DNA of 64,000 nucleotides from Microplitis mediator (GCF_029852145.1 NC_079971.1:14658667-14722666), one strand, 5' to 3'. Shown: positions 13,303-24,934, numbered from the stretch's first letter. Numbers and translations: made by a program. The notes: generated from the letters alone by a model not told the origin.

Positions 13303-13640
13303 TTACTTTGTAAGAAAAACTTTTATGTAAAAAAAAAAAATTAAATCGTGTAAATTTTTAAATATTAAACCGGACTCGGCGATTTTGGGTCTTTGTTGCT
13401 GTGTTATTCGACTGGGCGGTGAGAAAGATAGTCCAACCTGGTCATTTCGTACCAGTACGTGGCTGCAAGTACTAAGGTTCCCGAAACAGAAAACAGAATG
13501 CTTGCCGTGACGCGACATTTCAGCCGGTGCCGATGAATTGACATGACGTTTTAATGTATTGACAATATTAAAGGCGTTTTGCAAATCAGCTGTCCAGTTG
13601 ACAGGATGCGATTTTTTTATTTTCGGTCCTTCCAGTACTT
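13303..13640 (-). pseudogene. RNase H start fused by deletion to integrase C-terminus
   Basis: On the minus strand the frame continues from the RT fragment past a stop at about 13653. It runs through a stretch ending PVNWTADLQNAF, which is the usual start of the gypsy RNase H domain. It then passes into FGNLSTCSHVLVRND, a motif of the integrase C-terminal region in CsRn1-type elements. About 1.5-2 kb that would normally encode RNase H and the integrase zinc-finger and catalytic core is absent. The join has no stop between the two parts, which suggests one deletion event. This is an inactive relic. Confidence 0.6.
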
Positions 13641-13653
13641 CATCTAACGGCGC

Positions 13654-14440
13654 TTAAATTTCTGCAGCGTTCTTAATGAACTTCCTGTAGAAATTAATTG
13701 TGCCGAGGAATCTACGAAGTGCTTTAACGGTTTTTTGAGGCTGGAGATTAACGATAGCCTCAACTTTTTCCGGCAATGGTTTAATGCCGTGTTCTTTGAT
13801 TAAATAACCGAGGAACTTAATTTCGGTTTTGCCTAGCTGGCACTTTGGATCGTTTCTCACTAGTCCATAATCACGAAGACGTTGAAATAATATCTCGAGG
13901 TGTTTTAAATGCTCCTCTTCGTCTTTGGATGCAACTAGTATATCGTCGATGTATGGAAATATGAAATCCAGATCACGGGACATTTCGTATATGAATCTCT
14001 GGAACGTCTGTGCTGCATTTTTGAGTCCAAAAGTCATGTATGAAAACTCGAATGAGCTAAACGCAGTGATAATAGCTGTTTTCTCGACATCTTCTGGAGC
14101 TACTCGAAGTTGGAAGAAAGCTTTGGTAAAATCAACGACAGAAAAGATTTGTTTCCCATGTAAATACGCGGCAAAATCATCCATATATCAAAGCGCATAT
14201 TTATCGATAAGAGTACGGTCGTTTAGTGGGCGATAATCGCCACATGGTCTCCATCCACCGTCCTTTTTCTAGACCATGTGTAATGGCGAAGACCAAGCAC
14301 TCTGCGATGGCCGACAAATGCCTTGCTCAATCATTTTACGGAACTCGTTTTGAGCAATTTTTAATTTGTCCGGTGATAAGCGATGAGCTTTGTTATAAAA
14401 CAGGTGGACCAGGTGTTGTACGAATATGATGCACCGTTGA
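13654..14440 (-). pseudogene. Gypsy reverse transcriptase fragment
   Basis: The open part (13654-14184, 176 codons) has the RT palm with VDFTKAFFQ, the catalytic YIDD box, FLGYLI and LRRFLGTINFYRKFI, in the order expected for gypsy polymerases. Upstream, 14185-14440 continues the homology (GDYRPLN box) but contains at least two stop codons. The frame joins the protease part at about 14393-14440. The reading strand is minus and it lies between the protease region and the RNase H relic. It cannot make a complete enzyme. Confidence 0.85.
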
Positions 14441-14950
14441 ATGTTTCGTTTTTAAATTATCGGACGGATCAGGTCGTGTGATATCAGCGAACTCACATAG
14501 CAGTTTCATATAAACGGAATCAACATCCTCATTCTTGATTTTGTCCAATGCTGTTGTTGCGTGGAAGTAGCCGGATGATGTCAAACCTGTAATGCCGTCA
14601 CGTAAGCATTTGCATTTGAGGTCGACTAGCAAGTTATAATGACTCAAAAAATCAGCCCCGAGTATCGGCTTGGTGACATAGGCAACAATAAAATTCCACG
14701 TGAAATCTGGACGCAGTCCGAGATTCAGTGTTTGTAATGATAAACCATAGGTTTCGATAATCGTGCCGTTTGCGGCATAAAGCTGATAACCTATGGGAGT
14801 TGTTTGCGATTTCATCGAGCTGCGAGGAAAAACTGATAAATCAGAGCCAGTGTCTACGAGAAACTCGGTCCCAGTGACTCGATCTTTAATAAATAATCGG
14901 CGTGAAATCGATTGAGAATCACTCTCCGCCGCTAGTGATTCCCGTTGGCA
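14393..14950 (-). pseudogene. Gypsy aspartic protease region
   Basis: The ORF at 14393-14815 has ILGADFLSHY, the conserved C-terminal motif of gypsy proteases, followed by the HHIRTTPGPPV linker that precedes RT in the CsRn1 group. The catalytic DTGS-like site falls just upstream, at about 14838-14850 on the minus strand (VDTGSDLS), in a continuous frame with a different start. This fits a once-fused pol polyprotein. It is degraded together with the rest of the element. Confidence 0.7.
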
Positions 14951-14958
14951 TTTCCCTG

Positions 14959-15228
14959 CTATTTACAGCTGGGTGCGCATGATCGGGCATTTTTACCATG
15001 CTTGTAATGATACCAGCAATAGCCGAATTTTGTAACATTCCGAGGACGATGGTGTCGGTATGCTCTGGATCGTGAATTTGGACGTTGCTCCTGAGCAAGC
15101 ATTTCGCTATATTCGGCAGTCAACAGTGCAAGTTGCTCACACAAAGCAGCGAGGTTCTCTGCGGCTGTAAAATGAGCGAATGTACTTTGGGATTCTGGTG
15201 TAGGTGTGGTTAATTCAATAACTAACAA
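14959..15228 (-). pseudogene. Gag C-terminal fragment with CsRn1-type Cys-His motif
   Basis: Eighty-nine codons ending CWYHYKHGKNARSCAPSC. CsRn1-group gags have a CHCC motif of this spacing instead of the usual CCHC knuckle. The capsid part that should lie upstream (15230-16500) is not recognisable, although the distance to the LTR would leave room for it. It could be replaced or badly decayed. Confidence 0.65.
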
Positions 15229-16505
15229 TTAACACAAAAATTACAGATAATAGAATAGATCTTCATTTAACAATATGTACACTAAATAATTGTGAGAAAA
15301 ATACTTAATAGCAAATGTAACTAAAAGATAAGCGATAGTGAATGCGACTGTAAAGGAATGCGCGTATAAATTCGACAAGTGGTTGATAGCGGTTAATGAC
15401 GCGATAATTAATTTATCATTAATAACACGCGAGCAACAAATCAATATAAACTCAATAATCAGTAGCCTTGAAATACTAGCTAATTATTGAGATTATTGAA
15501 GCAGAGATTTAGCGGAGCGTTTCAAACTTATACCACACTAGAGATATATTATATTGAGCGAAGCGGTTAGATGGATAGTTGTCTTTGTACTGATCGAACT
15601 ACGAAATCGATCCTGGCTTGCTGGTGTTGAGCCGGCGATTCCACTCGGTGCTGACGTGGCAGCATTGCTGCATAAGACGAATTTTTCCATTAGCTTAAAT
15701 GCGCGCCAACCGGAAGTAGTTAACAACCAATTTCCTTATTGGCTGCCGAGCACGCTGATATGAGACGAATTATTCCATTGGCCGGCTGGTAGCGGGTTCT
15801 CATGCCATTTTGACACGGTCATGAGCAAGAAATTGCAGGTGTCGGGTCCAGATAGCGAGTGACCCGGCACTATTCTGACATTCAAGTCAGTAGCGAGTTC
15901 GGCTGCTCCCGTACGTAGCGAAAGTACACGAAGCTTTTCAAAATGATTAAGCTCGTGACTGAACAGCGGCGGATGCGTACATTTTGAAATATAAAATATA
16001 AAAATAATATTTCAAATAATAAAATCACCTGCACTTAAAATTATTTAATTTTAATTTTACTACGTATCCAGCGACGACTCGTCACTCAGGAATATTCGGC
16101 TGACTATCTGGCTTAATCCTCGAAACTATTTCCGATGACGTAGCTACCGGAAAATTCAAAGCGATACTGCACAAAATAGGTAATTTTATTTTCAGCGCGC
16201 AAAAACTTTCATCACTATTCGATTCACACTAAAGGTCCTTCGAATCAACACTGATGCGGCATAACGTCCATAAGATGCCCAGCAATGCACCAGCGGTGAT
16301 AAAAGATAAAAAACTGCACAATGATAAGAAAATTCACTGCACTAATTAAAAAACAAATTCACACAAAAATAACTATGAATGAAAAATCACGGTCTCGCCG
16401 ATTAATCGGCAACGCGACAAAATATTCGCGGCAAAAGTTAAGCGAGAACTCACGAAATTTTATAAACTTTGTAAAACTCGTGTTCGACGCTTCTCTACAA
16501 AAGAG

Positions 16506-16523
16506 ATCATGTCGGGGTCACCA
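16506..16523 (-). promoter_or_regulatory. Primer binding site, tRNA-Trp type
   Basis: On the minus strand it reads TGGTGACCCCGACATGAT, directly abutting the LTR. It matches the complement of the 3' end of animal tRNA-Trp apart from about one position. CsRn1-clade elements are known to use tRNA-Trp. Confidence 0.75.
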
Positions 16524-16777
16524 ATTTAGTGGTTGGGGTAGTAATATAAGTTATTAAAGCCAGCTAATTATATCAAACAAATGTTTTATTTGAATAACGA
16601 AAGTAACACAGCAATAGTAAGTATACAGTAAAGAAAAATAGCTTGGATGCGTGTATGCAGTTTAACGGTCTAATACTCCTTCTTACTACGAATGAGGTAG
16701 AGCGGATAAATGGAAAATTGATGTTTGACGTAAACTGCCGAAAATTATCGATCGCTTTAGCTAGTAGCAACGCTACA
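16524..16777 (-). repeat. 5' LTR of the CsRn1-like element
   Basis: 254 bp, paired with 12928-13181. Its outer end runs into a TA microsatellite at 16776-16791. Confidence 0.85.
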
Positions 16778-18146
16778 TATATATATATATATGTTTAACT
16801 CGGTCTTTGGGGACCATATAATATATATATATATATGGCTATGAGGACTTTCTCTGTCTTTGGGGACGGTCCCCGAAGTCCCCAAAGTGTCAAATATCAA
16901 AACTATCATGTTTTGCACTTTTTGTATTGGTTCATAAAAAGTTTAAAAATCTGATTTCAGTGAAACTATCGATACTGTCTAACTCTACATCACAGTTAGT
17001 GCATGCTGATGATAATAACAAATGTATTAGAAATTTTTTCTTTATAAATTTCAATTTAAATAATAATAATAATAATTAATTTTATTAATACCGTAAGATG
17101 GACGGTGGAGATTTAAGGTAAATCTAAGAGTTATGAGTAATTGTAACTCTTGAGTGATGAAAGAATTGACATAGCTTTGTTATTACATCAGTTGTATGCT
17201 GAAAGTATCCGCCACCATTCACTAGTAGGCGTTAAAGTCGAAGACAGCGATGCTGTTTTACGCCGATTCGTACTAGTAGAGTGATAGTACAAGGCACGGG
17301 TACGTCAACATAGCCTTGCTGATGATTCCGTTGGCGTACTCAGGATGAAACTATCACTTAGTATGGCACATAGTGCACATACTCAAGTCAAACAAGTGAC
17401 TTATGAACCAAAAAATCAATTATAAGTGAGGTGCAGAAAAGATGTCCTCAAACTAGGCATTATACATATATATATATATACATACACATAAATTTTTTTA
17501 TGAATAGTATTTTTGAACTCTACTCAACCAATTATGATAAGTTATGACAAAAATCTTTGATAAATCAACCATGAGGACAAATCCAATAGCTAGATTTTTA
17601 GAAAATCCACCTAAAAATGGGAAATAGTGGGTTAAAATCTTGAAGAGATTTGAATCTCTTTGTTACGTGTGAGGTTACACCTGAATGTTCTTACTGCGTA
17701 GCCAATCTTACCGTGCCTAGCTCAGCGTCTGTAAAAATTTAGTAGAATGTCATAAAGGAACTGGGTCGCTCAGTAAAGAAATGACTATACGTGAATTATA
17801 TAAATATTTGTTTATTGGGCGTCCCAAAAATATAAAAGTACTCAGAAAAGACCCTGAGAGTTTCTTTTACAATTTTAGGATAGCATAAATCATAAGGATA
17901 TAAATACAATATTCTTTTTAATAATAGCGGCATTAAATATATTCTTATAGTGATCTTAATAAAAGCGGCAAACAAAACGATACAATATTTATGCGGAAGC
18001 ATACGACTATTAGAATAAGCTTAACTATAGTAACTAACTCTTTCTTTTCATTTGCCCCTTCTGCATCAAAAGTATCATTTCGCCGTTCCCAAGAGAACTC
18101 TTTTCTGCTGCATAAGAAAATATCCCTTCGCGGTCTAAGGGATCGA
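16778..18146. other. Unassigned, with TA microsatellites and a small palindrome
   Basis: TA runs lie at about 16776-16791, 16820-16837 and 17466-17480. A GGGGAC...GTCCCC palindrome lies at about 16862-16888. No gene is supported; the ORF at 17796-18002 has no features. Confidence 0.35.
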
Positions 18147-18463
18147 AAAGTCGATTCTGACTAGTCAATAATCGACTTTTTACTCAAAATAATCGACTTT
18201 TTAGAATCGAGATGTACCACCTCAAAGTCGATTAGGATCGATTCTCGAGTGATGACTTTTCGACTTTTATGTATCTATAGTGTCATGTAATATAGGTATA
18301 GTTTGTGATCTCTCTGATTTAGAATTTAGATATCATTTATTTATCATTTATACATGTGCTTAAAATAGTTGACATACTGTGTTTATTTCAAAAATTTTAA
18401 CTTATAATTATATTATCCATAAATAATTATGAAATTTCACATTACTATATACGATTATCTATT

Positions 18464-18736
18464 ATGGCTCCAAATGCTGTATGGATTTATTGCTCAAAAA
18501 TCGACAATGGTAGTAAAGTAAAGTGTAAGCTTTGTGACAAAGAGTTTTTATTCAATGAAAGTACATCAACTATGATTAAGCATCTACAATCTGCGCAGAG
18601 AATTGATCCTCAAATCAATAAAAAGAATCAATCACGCAAAAGACCAATCGAAAATAAAGTTATCGACGAAGATAATAATTTGGAGACTCCATCCAAAAAG
18701 GTAAAAGTTATTCAATATTTTATCAAGTTTATATAA
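18464..18736 (+). pseudogene. hAT transposase N-terminus, BED-type zinc finger
   Basis: Ninety codons starting MAPNAVWIYC, with KCKLCDKEF and then a MIKHLQS string. This is the BED finger layout (C-x2-C ... H-x-x-x-x-H). The second zinc-binding histidine appears to be Q (HLQSAQ), so the finger is probably damaged. A basic stretch (NQSRKRPIE) follows and could act as a nuclear signal. The frame ends soon after, just before the family G insertion at about 18792. A BED finger usually binds the transposon ends in ZBED-like hAT transposases. Confidence 0.6.
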
Positions 18737-18791
18737 ATATTATTCATCATATTAATTCTTGAAGAGTTATTCCTTTCTGATACCAATTAAA

Positions 18792-19745
18792 TTTTCAACT
18801 TCCCGCTAAGAAAATTGAAAATTTTCTAAAATTCGGGAGGTTATTGGTTTCGGTCTGATTTGCAAAAACCGAATTTATATCAGATTTTGACGTTTTGAAG
18901 TTCTAGGAAGCTATCCTGACTACTTTCACGATGATGTCCGAGTGTATGTATGTGTGTACGTACGTACGTATGTATGTATGTAAATATTTATAACTCTTGA
19001 ACGGATAAACCGATTTTGATCTTTGAGGTGTCAGTCGACGCGGCTTGTTAATGTCTGGAAGCTGTGAAAATTTGAGCGTAATCGGTAGAGTGCGTTCGGA
19101 GATATATCAAAAATAAAAATTTTTCAAAAATGTTTTATTTGGATAAAACTTTTTGGTCAAAAAACTTTTAATTTGCTCGATGGATTGATTCCAAAACCTA
19201 ATCAGCTCTGAAACTTTATAAGCCGCGTCGAATACCACCTCAACCATCAAAATCGGTTCATTCGTTCGAGAGAAACCGTTGACGAAAGAATTCAAAAAAA
19301 ATTTTTTTTTGGTTTTTTTGAAATCTCTCAAAACCGACTCGATATATCAATTTCAAAATTTGATCAGCTTTAGAACTTGATAAAACACGTCGATTGCTGC
19401 CTCAATCGTCTTAATCGGTCTATTTGTTTACGAGATATCGTTAATTAAAAAAATAGTGAAAAACGTTTTTTTTCGGATATCTACAAAAAAATTGAATCAT
19501 TCTATTTTAAAATCTAATCAGCTCTAGAACTTAATGAAATGCGTCGATTGCCGCCTCAACCATCAAAATCGGTTAATTCGTTCGCGAGATATCGAGGGAG
19601 AAAAAAATGGTTTTTTTAGAAAACAATGGCATACAAAAGTTTCTTCGAGCTCGAAGAGCTCGAAAATGTATTTACAATAATATTTCAAACTCAACGAGCT
19701 TGAAAACAACGGGAAGTTTTGGGGCTGGCCCGCAGGGTTAACCGA
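18792..19745 (+). mobile_element. Repeat family G, copy 2, inserted in the hAT relic
   Basis: Starts AACTTCCCGCTAAGAAAAT and ends GGCCCGCAGGGTTAACCGAT. It contains at least three tandem sub-units of about 150-165 bp (around 19190-19280, 19350-19440 and 19500-19600), each with an AATCAGCT...CGTCGA...CTCAA...AATCGGT series. GAGCTCGAA palindromes lie near the right end (about 19645-19665). Non-coding. Confidence 0.6.
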
Positions 19746-19794
19746 TACAACGATTTTTTTTTTTTATAGTAATTTGGTCTATTTTATTTTTAGG

Positions 19795-20280
19795 CTTTAC
19801 TAGGTATCGAATTACCTGCTTCTTCTTCTTCTTTGTCTTTATTAATTTCTTTGGCAACTAAAAGCACATCTTATCCTCAATCTGTTATCACATCTAAACC
19901 TAGCGTTAATGGCCCTATGAATCGATGTGTAAATAATGCTAGTTCTTTTTCGGGTAGAAATGAGTTGAAAATTTTTCGTTCAACTAAAAATAGTAACTTT
20001 TTTTCCAATATTTTCACTTATATTTTTTTCAGCTGGTGGATATCGACATGATCAGGTAACAAACGCTCTTCTTCGAATGATTGCAGTAGATAATATGCCA
20101 TTATCTACTCCTGAAAGGACAGAATTTAAAACATCCGTAAAAAGTTGCAACCACTATATCATTTACCGTTGGCTTCCAGTGCATCCGAGAGTCTGCTCGA
20201 GCAATAAGCAACCTTGGTACGTTTGCTCACCAAGGTCTAGGCAAATCCCGTCGAGATATACATATAGACTTGCCATATAA
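19795..20280 (+). pseudogene. hAT transposase middle segment, frameshifted
   Basis: Two short frames are visible. The first (from about 19795) is Ser-rich. The second, starting about 20040, contains ALLRMIAVDNMPLSTPER, a motif found in the N-terminal half of ZBED-type hAT transposases before the catalytic core. After that the frame shifts; a PLYHLPL-like string in another frame continues the homology. The RNase H-like catalytic domain is missing, so the gene cannot work. Confidence 0.6.
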
Positions 20281-20393
20281 ATCCAATTATCTTCTGACCG
20301 TCTTTAAGTTATGGTTAATTGTTTTTATGATAATTTTTTACAATCTCTTTTAATGTTCGCTTTTATTTTATTTTACTGACTTAGGTAATCTCG

Positions 20394-20771
20394 TTGACTG
20401 AAATAAGTCTAGCAATGAAACCAACGGCAATTTTCGCAAGTATTGATAACGAGCAAGATAAAGCTCTTCAAGTTCAGGATACTCAGACAAGTGATGACGA
20501 TATATGGTCCTGCATAGATAATGCTGTGAGTTGTAGCTATTTTTATGCCGATACTGATGAAGTTGGAGGACTTCCAATACAACTGCGCCAATACTTAACA
20601 CGCCCGGCTGTTAATCGGCAACAAAACCCGAATCCATTCGTTGTCTGGGAATCTATGAAATATGAATACCCGTACCTATGGAATATAGCCAAAAAGTTTA
20701 TACCTATTGTAGCAACTTCTGTACCCTGTGAAAGATTGTTTTCACATGCCGGTCTTATCGCAAACCAGTAA
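20394..20771 (+). pseudogene. hAT C-terminal dimerisation domain
   Basis: One hundred and twenty-five codons. The C-terminal half has FVVWESMKYEYPYLWNIAKK followed by FIPIVATSVPCERLFSHAG, the classic hATC block in which the usual SER is CER. Upstream is an acidic linker with a DDDIW string. The frame ends at a stop shortly after the block, close to the normal end of the family. The ATG at 20394 is only the first in the open frame. It is part of the relic and not an independent gene. Confidence 0.85.
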
Positions 20772-21113
20772 AGAAGCCGTTTATCGCCTCAGCACTTAAA
20801 CCAATTGATATTTTTACGATCAATTGATGAAAATGTGTGGTTTTCCTAACTATTTTATCTTGATATTTAATTTTAATGTTTAAAAGTATATTGCGTGTAA
20901 TTTCTCGATAAAATAGAATTTATTAATTCATTAAAAACGATAATTTTATGTTTATTACTTAATAAAATATTTAAATACTAAATATTCTGTGTATGAGTTA
21001 TTTATTTTTTAAAAAGTCGATTTTAGTCAAAAATCATCTTATGGAGATGATTAATCGACTTTAAGAATCGAAATATTTCGAGTCGATTCCAAAGTCAAAA
21101 ATCGACTTTTCGC

Positions 21114-22280
21114 GCGCCTTTTCCATTCTCACGCAGTCTCCAACGGAACTCTTTTCTCCCTACAGTCTAAAACTGCTGACCACGCGAACAACTCATCTAA
21201 CGCGATATGTATGTGCAGCTCTATAGCGCCTAATGAAAAGCCAATCAAATATATAACTTTCTGAACTAAGGTATATCTATTTATCACTTTTTAATTGTTA
21301 TTAGACAGATGGGCATCAGCCCAACCGTCACACCTATCCTGACTTACAGCTAAAAAAATCTGTTTTGTAGTCTAGTGTCACATTTATTTAAAAAAAACAA
21401 AAAAAATGTCGTTCGACAGCAAAACTCAAAATTTGTAATTAAAATGGGAAAAAATTTGAGAAAATCAAAATTAGTTTTTTTATATTGTTTTTTTCGAAAA
21501 CAACATTTTTAAATGAACTAAACGACCCTCATTGCTTTTAGATTATGATGAATTGATAGAGAATAATGAATTTTTAAACTCTCCACATCATTTTTTTTTA
21601 ATTTTTGAAAATTTATATCTTGAGAACTTTTGGAAATATGGGTTAAAAATTAATTGGAAAGCAGCTTTTAATGCATACAAATAGATGTGAAAAATTCCGC
21701 AAAATAAAAGAAAACGATTTTTGAATTCAGTTGATTTGGTATGGAGTAACCTATACATTAAAAATTCAAATATTGATTACGTAATAAAATAATAAGGGAA
21801 CTTAACAATCGTATAATCATTTTATTTTATTTCATCATATATTATGTTGACAGAGAACTGAACGCCGAGATCGAGAAGAGCCAGGAATAGAAAGATTCAA
21901 TGAACAGGCACGCTGTTTGAATAGTAAACAAACGCTATCACCCAACTCATGTTTGGTGGATCTGACAATAGAAGACATATCTTACTATCAAGTAATTACT
22001 TCATGGTTTACAATTGAATAAAAAACATTTTGTTTGCATGCACTGACCATTTCATGCCAATCAAACCTACTGTGAACCCCAGCATTTTTTATTTGTCTAG
22101 AATTCAGCCAACGATATGTCTATCAAATAGGAGTTTGTAAATTTTTCAAAAGTTATCGTCAAACTGATAATGTCCTTTCTCTTTTACCATAATATTATAA
22201 AAGCGAAACATTGAGCAAACTCAATATTAGCGGAAATTATAACCCTCGTATCGAGATCCTTTGCGTTCCGCACTTTGCGT
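21114..22280. other. Unassigned AT-rich DNA
   Basis: Beyond the candidate exon at 21854-21991, nothing is recognised. A partial repeat of AACTCTTTTCT occurs on both sides of the hAT relic (about 18100 and 21142), perhaps part of the hAT target region. Confidence 0.3.
21854..21991 (+). CDS. Candidate internal exon of an unrecognised gene
   Basis: A 138-bp (46-codon) open stretch begins right after a plausible acceptor (TTGACAG) and ends before a donor-like GTAATT. The frame gives a hydrophilic peptide starting RTERRDREEPGIERFNEQAR. Its base composition is less AT-rich than the flanks. No family is recognised and no partner exon was found. It could equally be a transposon remnant or chance. 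I see no start or stop codon that would make it a complete gene. Confidence 0.2.
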
Positions 22281-22407
22281 CTTATTGAGAAGGTTATTTG
22301 CATGTTTACATGTTTAGGTTTCCACTAAATTGTAATGGTGTATTACCGTACGATGGACGTTATGGCTCAATAAGTTATAGATCGAATTGAACGGAATATA
22401 GTATAGT

Positions 22408-22478
22408 GCCGGATAGCTCAACTGGTAGAGCACTCGCCGCGAGACCGATATGGTCAGGGTTAGATTCCCAGTTCGGGC
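22408..22478 (+). tRNA. tRNA-like sequence, pseudo-tRNA, copy 1
   Basis: It has a cloverleaf layout: D arm GCTC/GAGC, an anticodon-type stem and a T arm. The A box (TAGCTCAACTGG) and B box (GGTTAGATTCC, one change from GGTTCGATTCC) are visible. The acceptor stem pairs at only about 5 of 7 positions. Being embedded in a repeat unit, it is a tRNA-derived element and not a working tRNA gene. Confidence 0.5.
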
Positions 22479-22648
22479 TATCTATATTTGTCTCAATTTA
22501 TTTATAAATTGTCTTATTGAGAAGGTTTGCATGTTTAGGTTTCCACTATATAAAAACCATTTCAATATAGTGGAAACCTAAACATATAAACATGCAAACA
22601 ACCTTCTCAATAAGACAATTTATAGATAAATTGAGAAAAATATAAATA

Positions 22649-22719
22649 GCCCGCACTGAGAATCGAACCCAGACCATGTCGGTATCACGCCGAGTTCTCT
22701 ACCAGTTGAGCTATCCGGC
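22649..22719 (-). tRNA. tRNA-like sequence, pseudo-tRNA, copy 2
   Basis: Same 71-nt layout as copy 1, in reverse. The T loop is canonical (GGTTCGATTC). The anticodon-type hairpin (TCGGYGYGATACCGA) has no canonical U33, so no amino acid can be assigned. Confidence 0.5.
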
Positions 22720-22832
22720 ACTATACTATATTCCGTTCAATTTGATCTATAACTTCTTGAGCCACACCGTTCATCGTACGGTAATAGACCAATTTTATAT
22801 AGTGGAAACCTAAACATGCAAACCTTCTCAAT

Positions 22833-24895
22833 CCCTAGCGGACCTGAAATACGGTAAACAACCGAAATTTTGGTGAATTTACGGTAAATTACCGTAAACT
22901 ACCGTAAAAAACCGTAATACCGTAGTATTCCGTATTGCTACCGAATTTTGCGGTAAAATTGCGGTATCCCACCGAATTTTTACGTAAAATTACGGTAAGT
23001 TACGGTAATCTACCGCAATAATTCCGAAATGGGTATAAAATTCTTTTACGGTAAGCCTACCGTATTCTTACCGTAAATTTTTTGTCTGCCACCGTAGAAT
23101 ACAGTTATCTAAATGTATTTCTGTAAATTTGGCAAGTACTTAAAGTTTTACTACAATTTAATAACTTTTACCATCTGGGACTCAAAAATAAAAGGCTAGA
23201 AAAAATGGCTAAATCTATCAACAAATAAGATAAACATATTTTAGAAAATCTACTACAATTCAGGTTTGGGTTAAATTGGAAATGCTATGAGAAAAATGGA
23301 CACAAAAAAGTTGATTTACTAACATTTTTCACTTTTATTTATTCACGGTGTCCAAAAATTGAAAGTATAGAAAATTTAAAGCTCACAAACCAATAAACGG
23401 ATATTTATGCAAGTTTATTATAGTTGTAGGAAATTGAACGCTATACAAAAAAAGTCTCTTATTATTTTTTAATAAATCGAACTGTTTAAAAGTTATTTGA
23501 GCTTAAAGTCAAGTTTATAGTGAATTTTGAGATCTTTTTATTTTTCCGGCGAAACTATCAGTCTTATCACAAAATGTCATAAAAATTTTTTTGAAGGTAA
23601 TTTTATTCCTTTCAAATTATTACGAATAACGTTTTTCGAAATTCTGAGTTGTTTTCTAGTTATTTTCATTTCAATGTCGAGCTCTTGAAAGCAATCAGAA
23701 AACTATTTTTTTAAGTTTTTCTTTCTTTTAAGTTTTATACATTTGAATTTGCCGGGCTCTTTTGAGACAGCTGAAACCTGAAACACGCTCCCTCGTGTGA
23801 GTAGCTGAAACTTGCTCCCTCGCCAGATAATCAGCCATTAGATTTTTCGCGCAGTGTCTCCTGTTCATTTTATAAGCGTTACAATATTGAATAATTATCA
23901 TTGTGGATTTAAATGATAGATCAATTGATTTCAAATAATTGAAACATGAAAATTTATGTTATGTAATTTTTTACATTTTTCGCGTGAGAATATGCTTAAC
24001 AAGTGATTATAATAATCATTTTAATTTTTGTTTCTGACATGCTGAGTTTATCGGTTAAGTTTAGCGTTGTTGTAATAAAAGTTAGGAAAAATAATTAAAT
24101 TCGATTTATTAGTGCTATTTACAAGAATTATTTTATTCTTGGCTTAAATTTAAATTTTTCTAATAAATTAATTTATTCTAAACTTAAAAGCCAGATTTAT
24201 AGCAAATTTCTAGATTTTTTTACTTTTCCGGTGAAACTATCAGGCTTATCATAAAATGTTAGTGTCTTTTTTGTACACAATTTTATTTTTTACAAATTAC
24301 CTTCAATAAAGTGTCTCAAAACTTCGCATTGTTTACTAGTTATTTCCATTTTCATGTCAAGCTCTTGAAATCGATCAGAACACTAATTTTTTTTTAAGAG
24401 CTTGACATTAAAATGGAAATAGCTAGAAAAAAATGCGGGATTTCAAGAAAACATTATAGGAGATAATTTTTAATGAATAGGATTCTCAACAAAAAAGATT
24501 CTATGACGTTTCGTGATAAGTCTGATAGTTTCACCGAAAAAGTAGAAAGATCTCGAAGCTTCCTATAAATTGGACTTCAAGCTCCAATAACTTTTAAACA
24601 GACGAATTTCGCAAAATTTACGGTATAATTACTGTTCCTGTGAGCAAATCTAATTTTACGGTATTTTTCGATATCACTACCGTAGTTTACGGTAATGCCA
24701 CCCTAATCAAGTACGGTAATTCTACGGTAAGCTCCGGTAAACTACGGTAGATTCCGCGGAAATCACGGAAAATTCCGCGGAATCTACCGTAGCTTACCGG
24801 AACTTACCGTAGAATTACCGAACTTAATTACGGTGACATTACCGTAAACTACGGTAGTGATACCGAAAAATACCGTAAAATCAGATCCGTCAGGG
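22833..24895. mobile_element. DNA element with ACGGTA-rich ends
   Basis: The ends CCCTAGCGGACCTGA and TCAGATCCGTCAGGG are imperfect inverted repeats. It interrupts the tRNA-like tandem array. The first 260 bp hold about 10 ACGGTA/TACCGT hexamers. The last 285 bp hold about 12, arranged as a palindrome centred near 24764 (TTCCGCGGAAATCACGG region). The interior has two same-strand blocks and one inverted block of the family E module (23430-23720, 24190-24380 and 24385-24600). A separate piece at about 23735-24190 is bounded by CTTTTAAGTTT/AAACTTAAAAG. No transposase is present. Confidence 0.65.
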
Positions 24896-24934
24896 ATTAG
24901 ACAATTTATAAATAAATTGAGAAAAATATAGATA

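Larger units (their letters stand above)
12928..16777 (-). mobile_element. CsRn1-like gypsy retrotransposon, internally deleted
   Basis: Two 254-bp LTRs (12928-13181 and 16524-16777) bound a 3.85-kb minus-strand element. The right LTR abuts an 18-nt primer site of tRNA-Trp type, and a purine tract abuts the left LTR. Gag tail, protease region, RT, the start of RNase H and the integrase C-terminus appear in the correct order on the minus strand. Most of RNase H and integrase is missing. The gag C-terminus has the CWYH...C...C pattern known for the CsRn1 clade, which also primes from tRNA-Trp. Flanks are TA-rich, so the duplication cannot be resolved. It is dead because of deletion, stops and a frameshift. 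Confidence 0.85.
18147..21113 (+). mobile_element. hAT transposon relic with subterminal repeats
   Basis: Both ends carry clusters of AATCGACTTT or its complement: about five on the left (18150-18265) and four on the right (21013-21110). The outermost copies, CGAAAAGTCGATT and AATCGACTTTTCG, are inverted. Inside are a BED finger piece, a middle hAT piece and the hAT C-terminal dimerisation domain, in order on the plus strand. Family G copy 2 is inserted in it. No 8-bp duplication could be identified, so the exact ends are uncertain. Confidence 0.7.

Noticed and set aside
22408..22478. Functional tRNA gene
   Set aside because: Acceptor mismatches, non-canonical anticodon loop and repeat context make a tRNA-derived element more likely.
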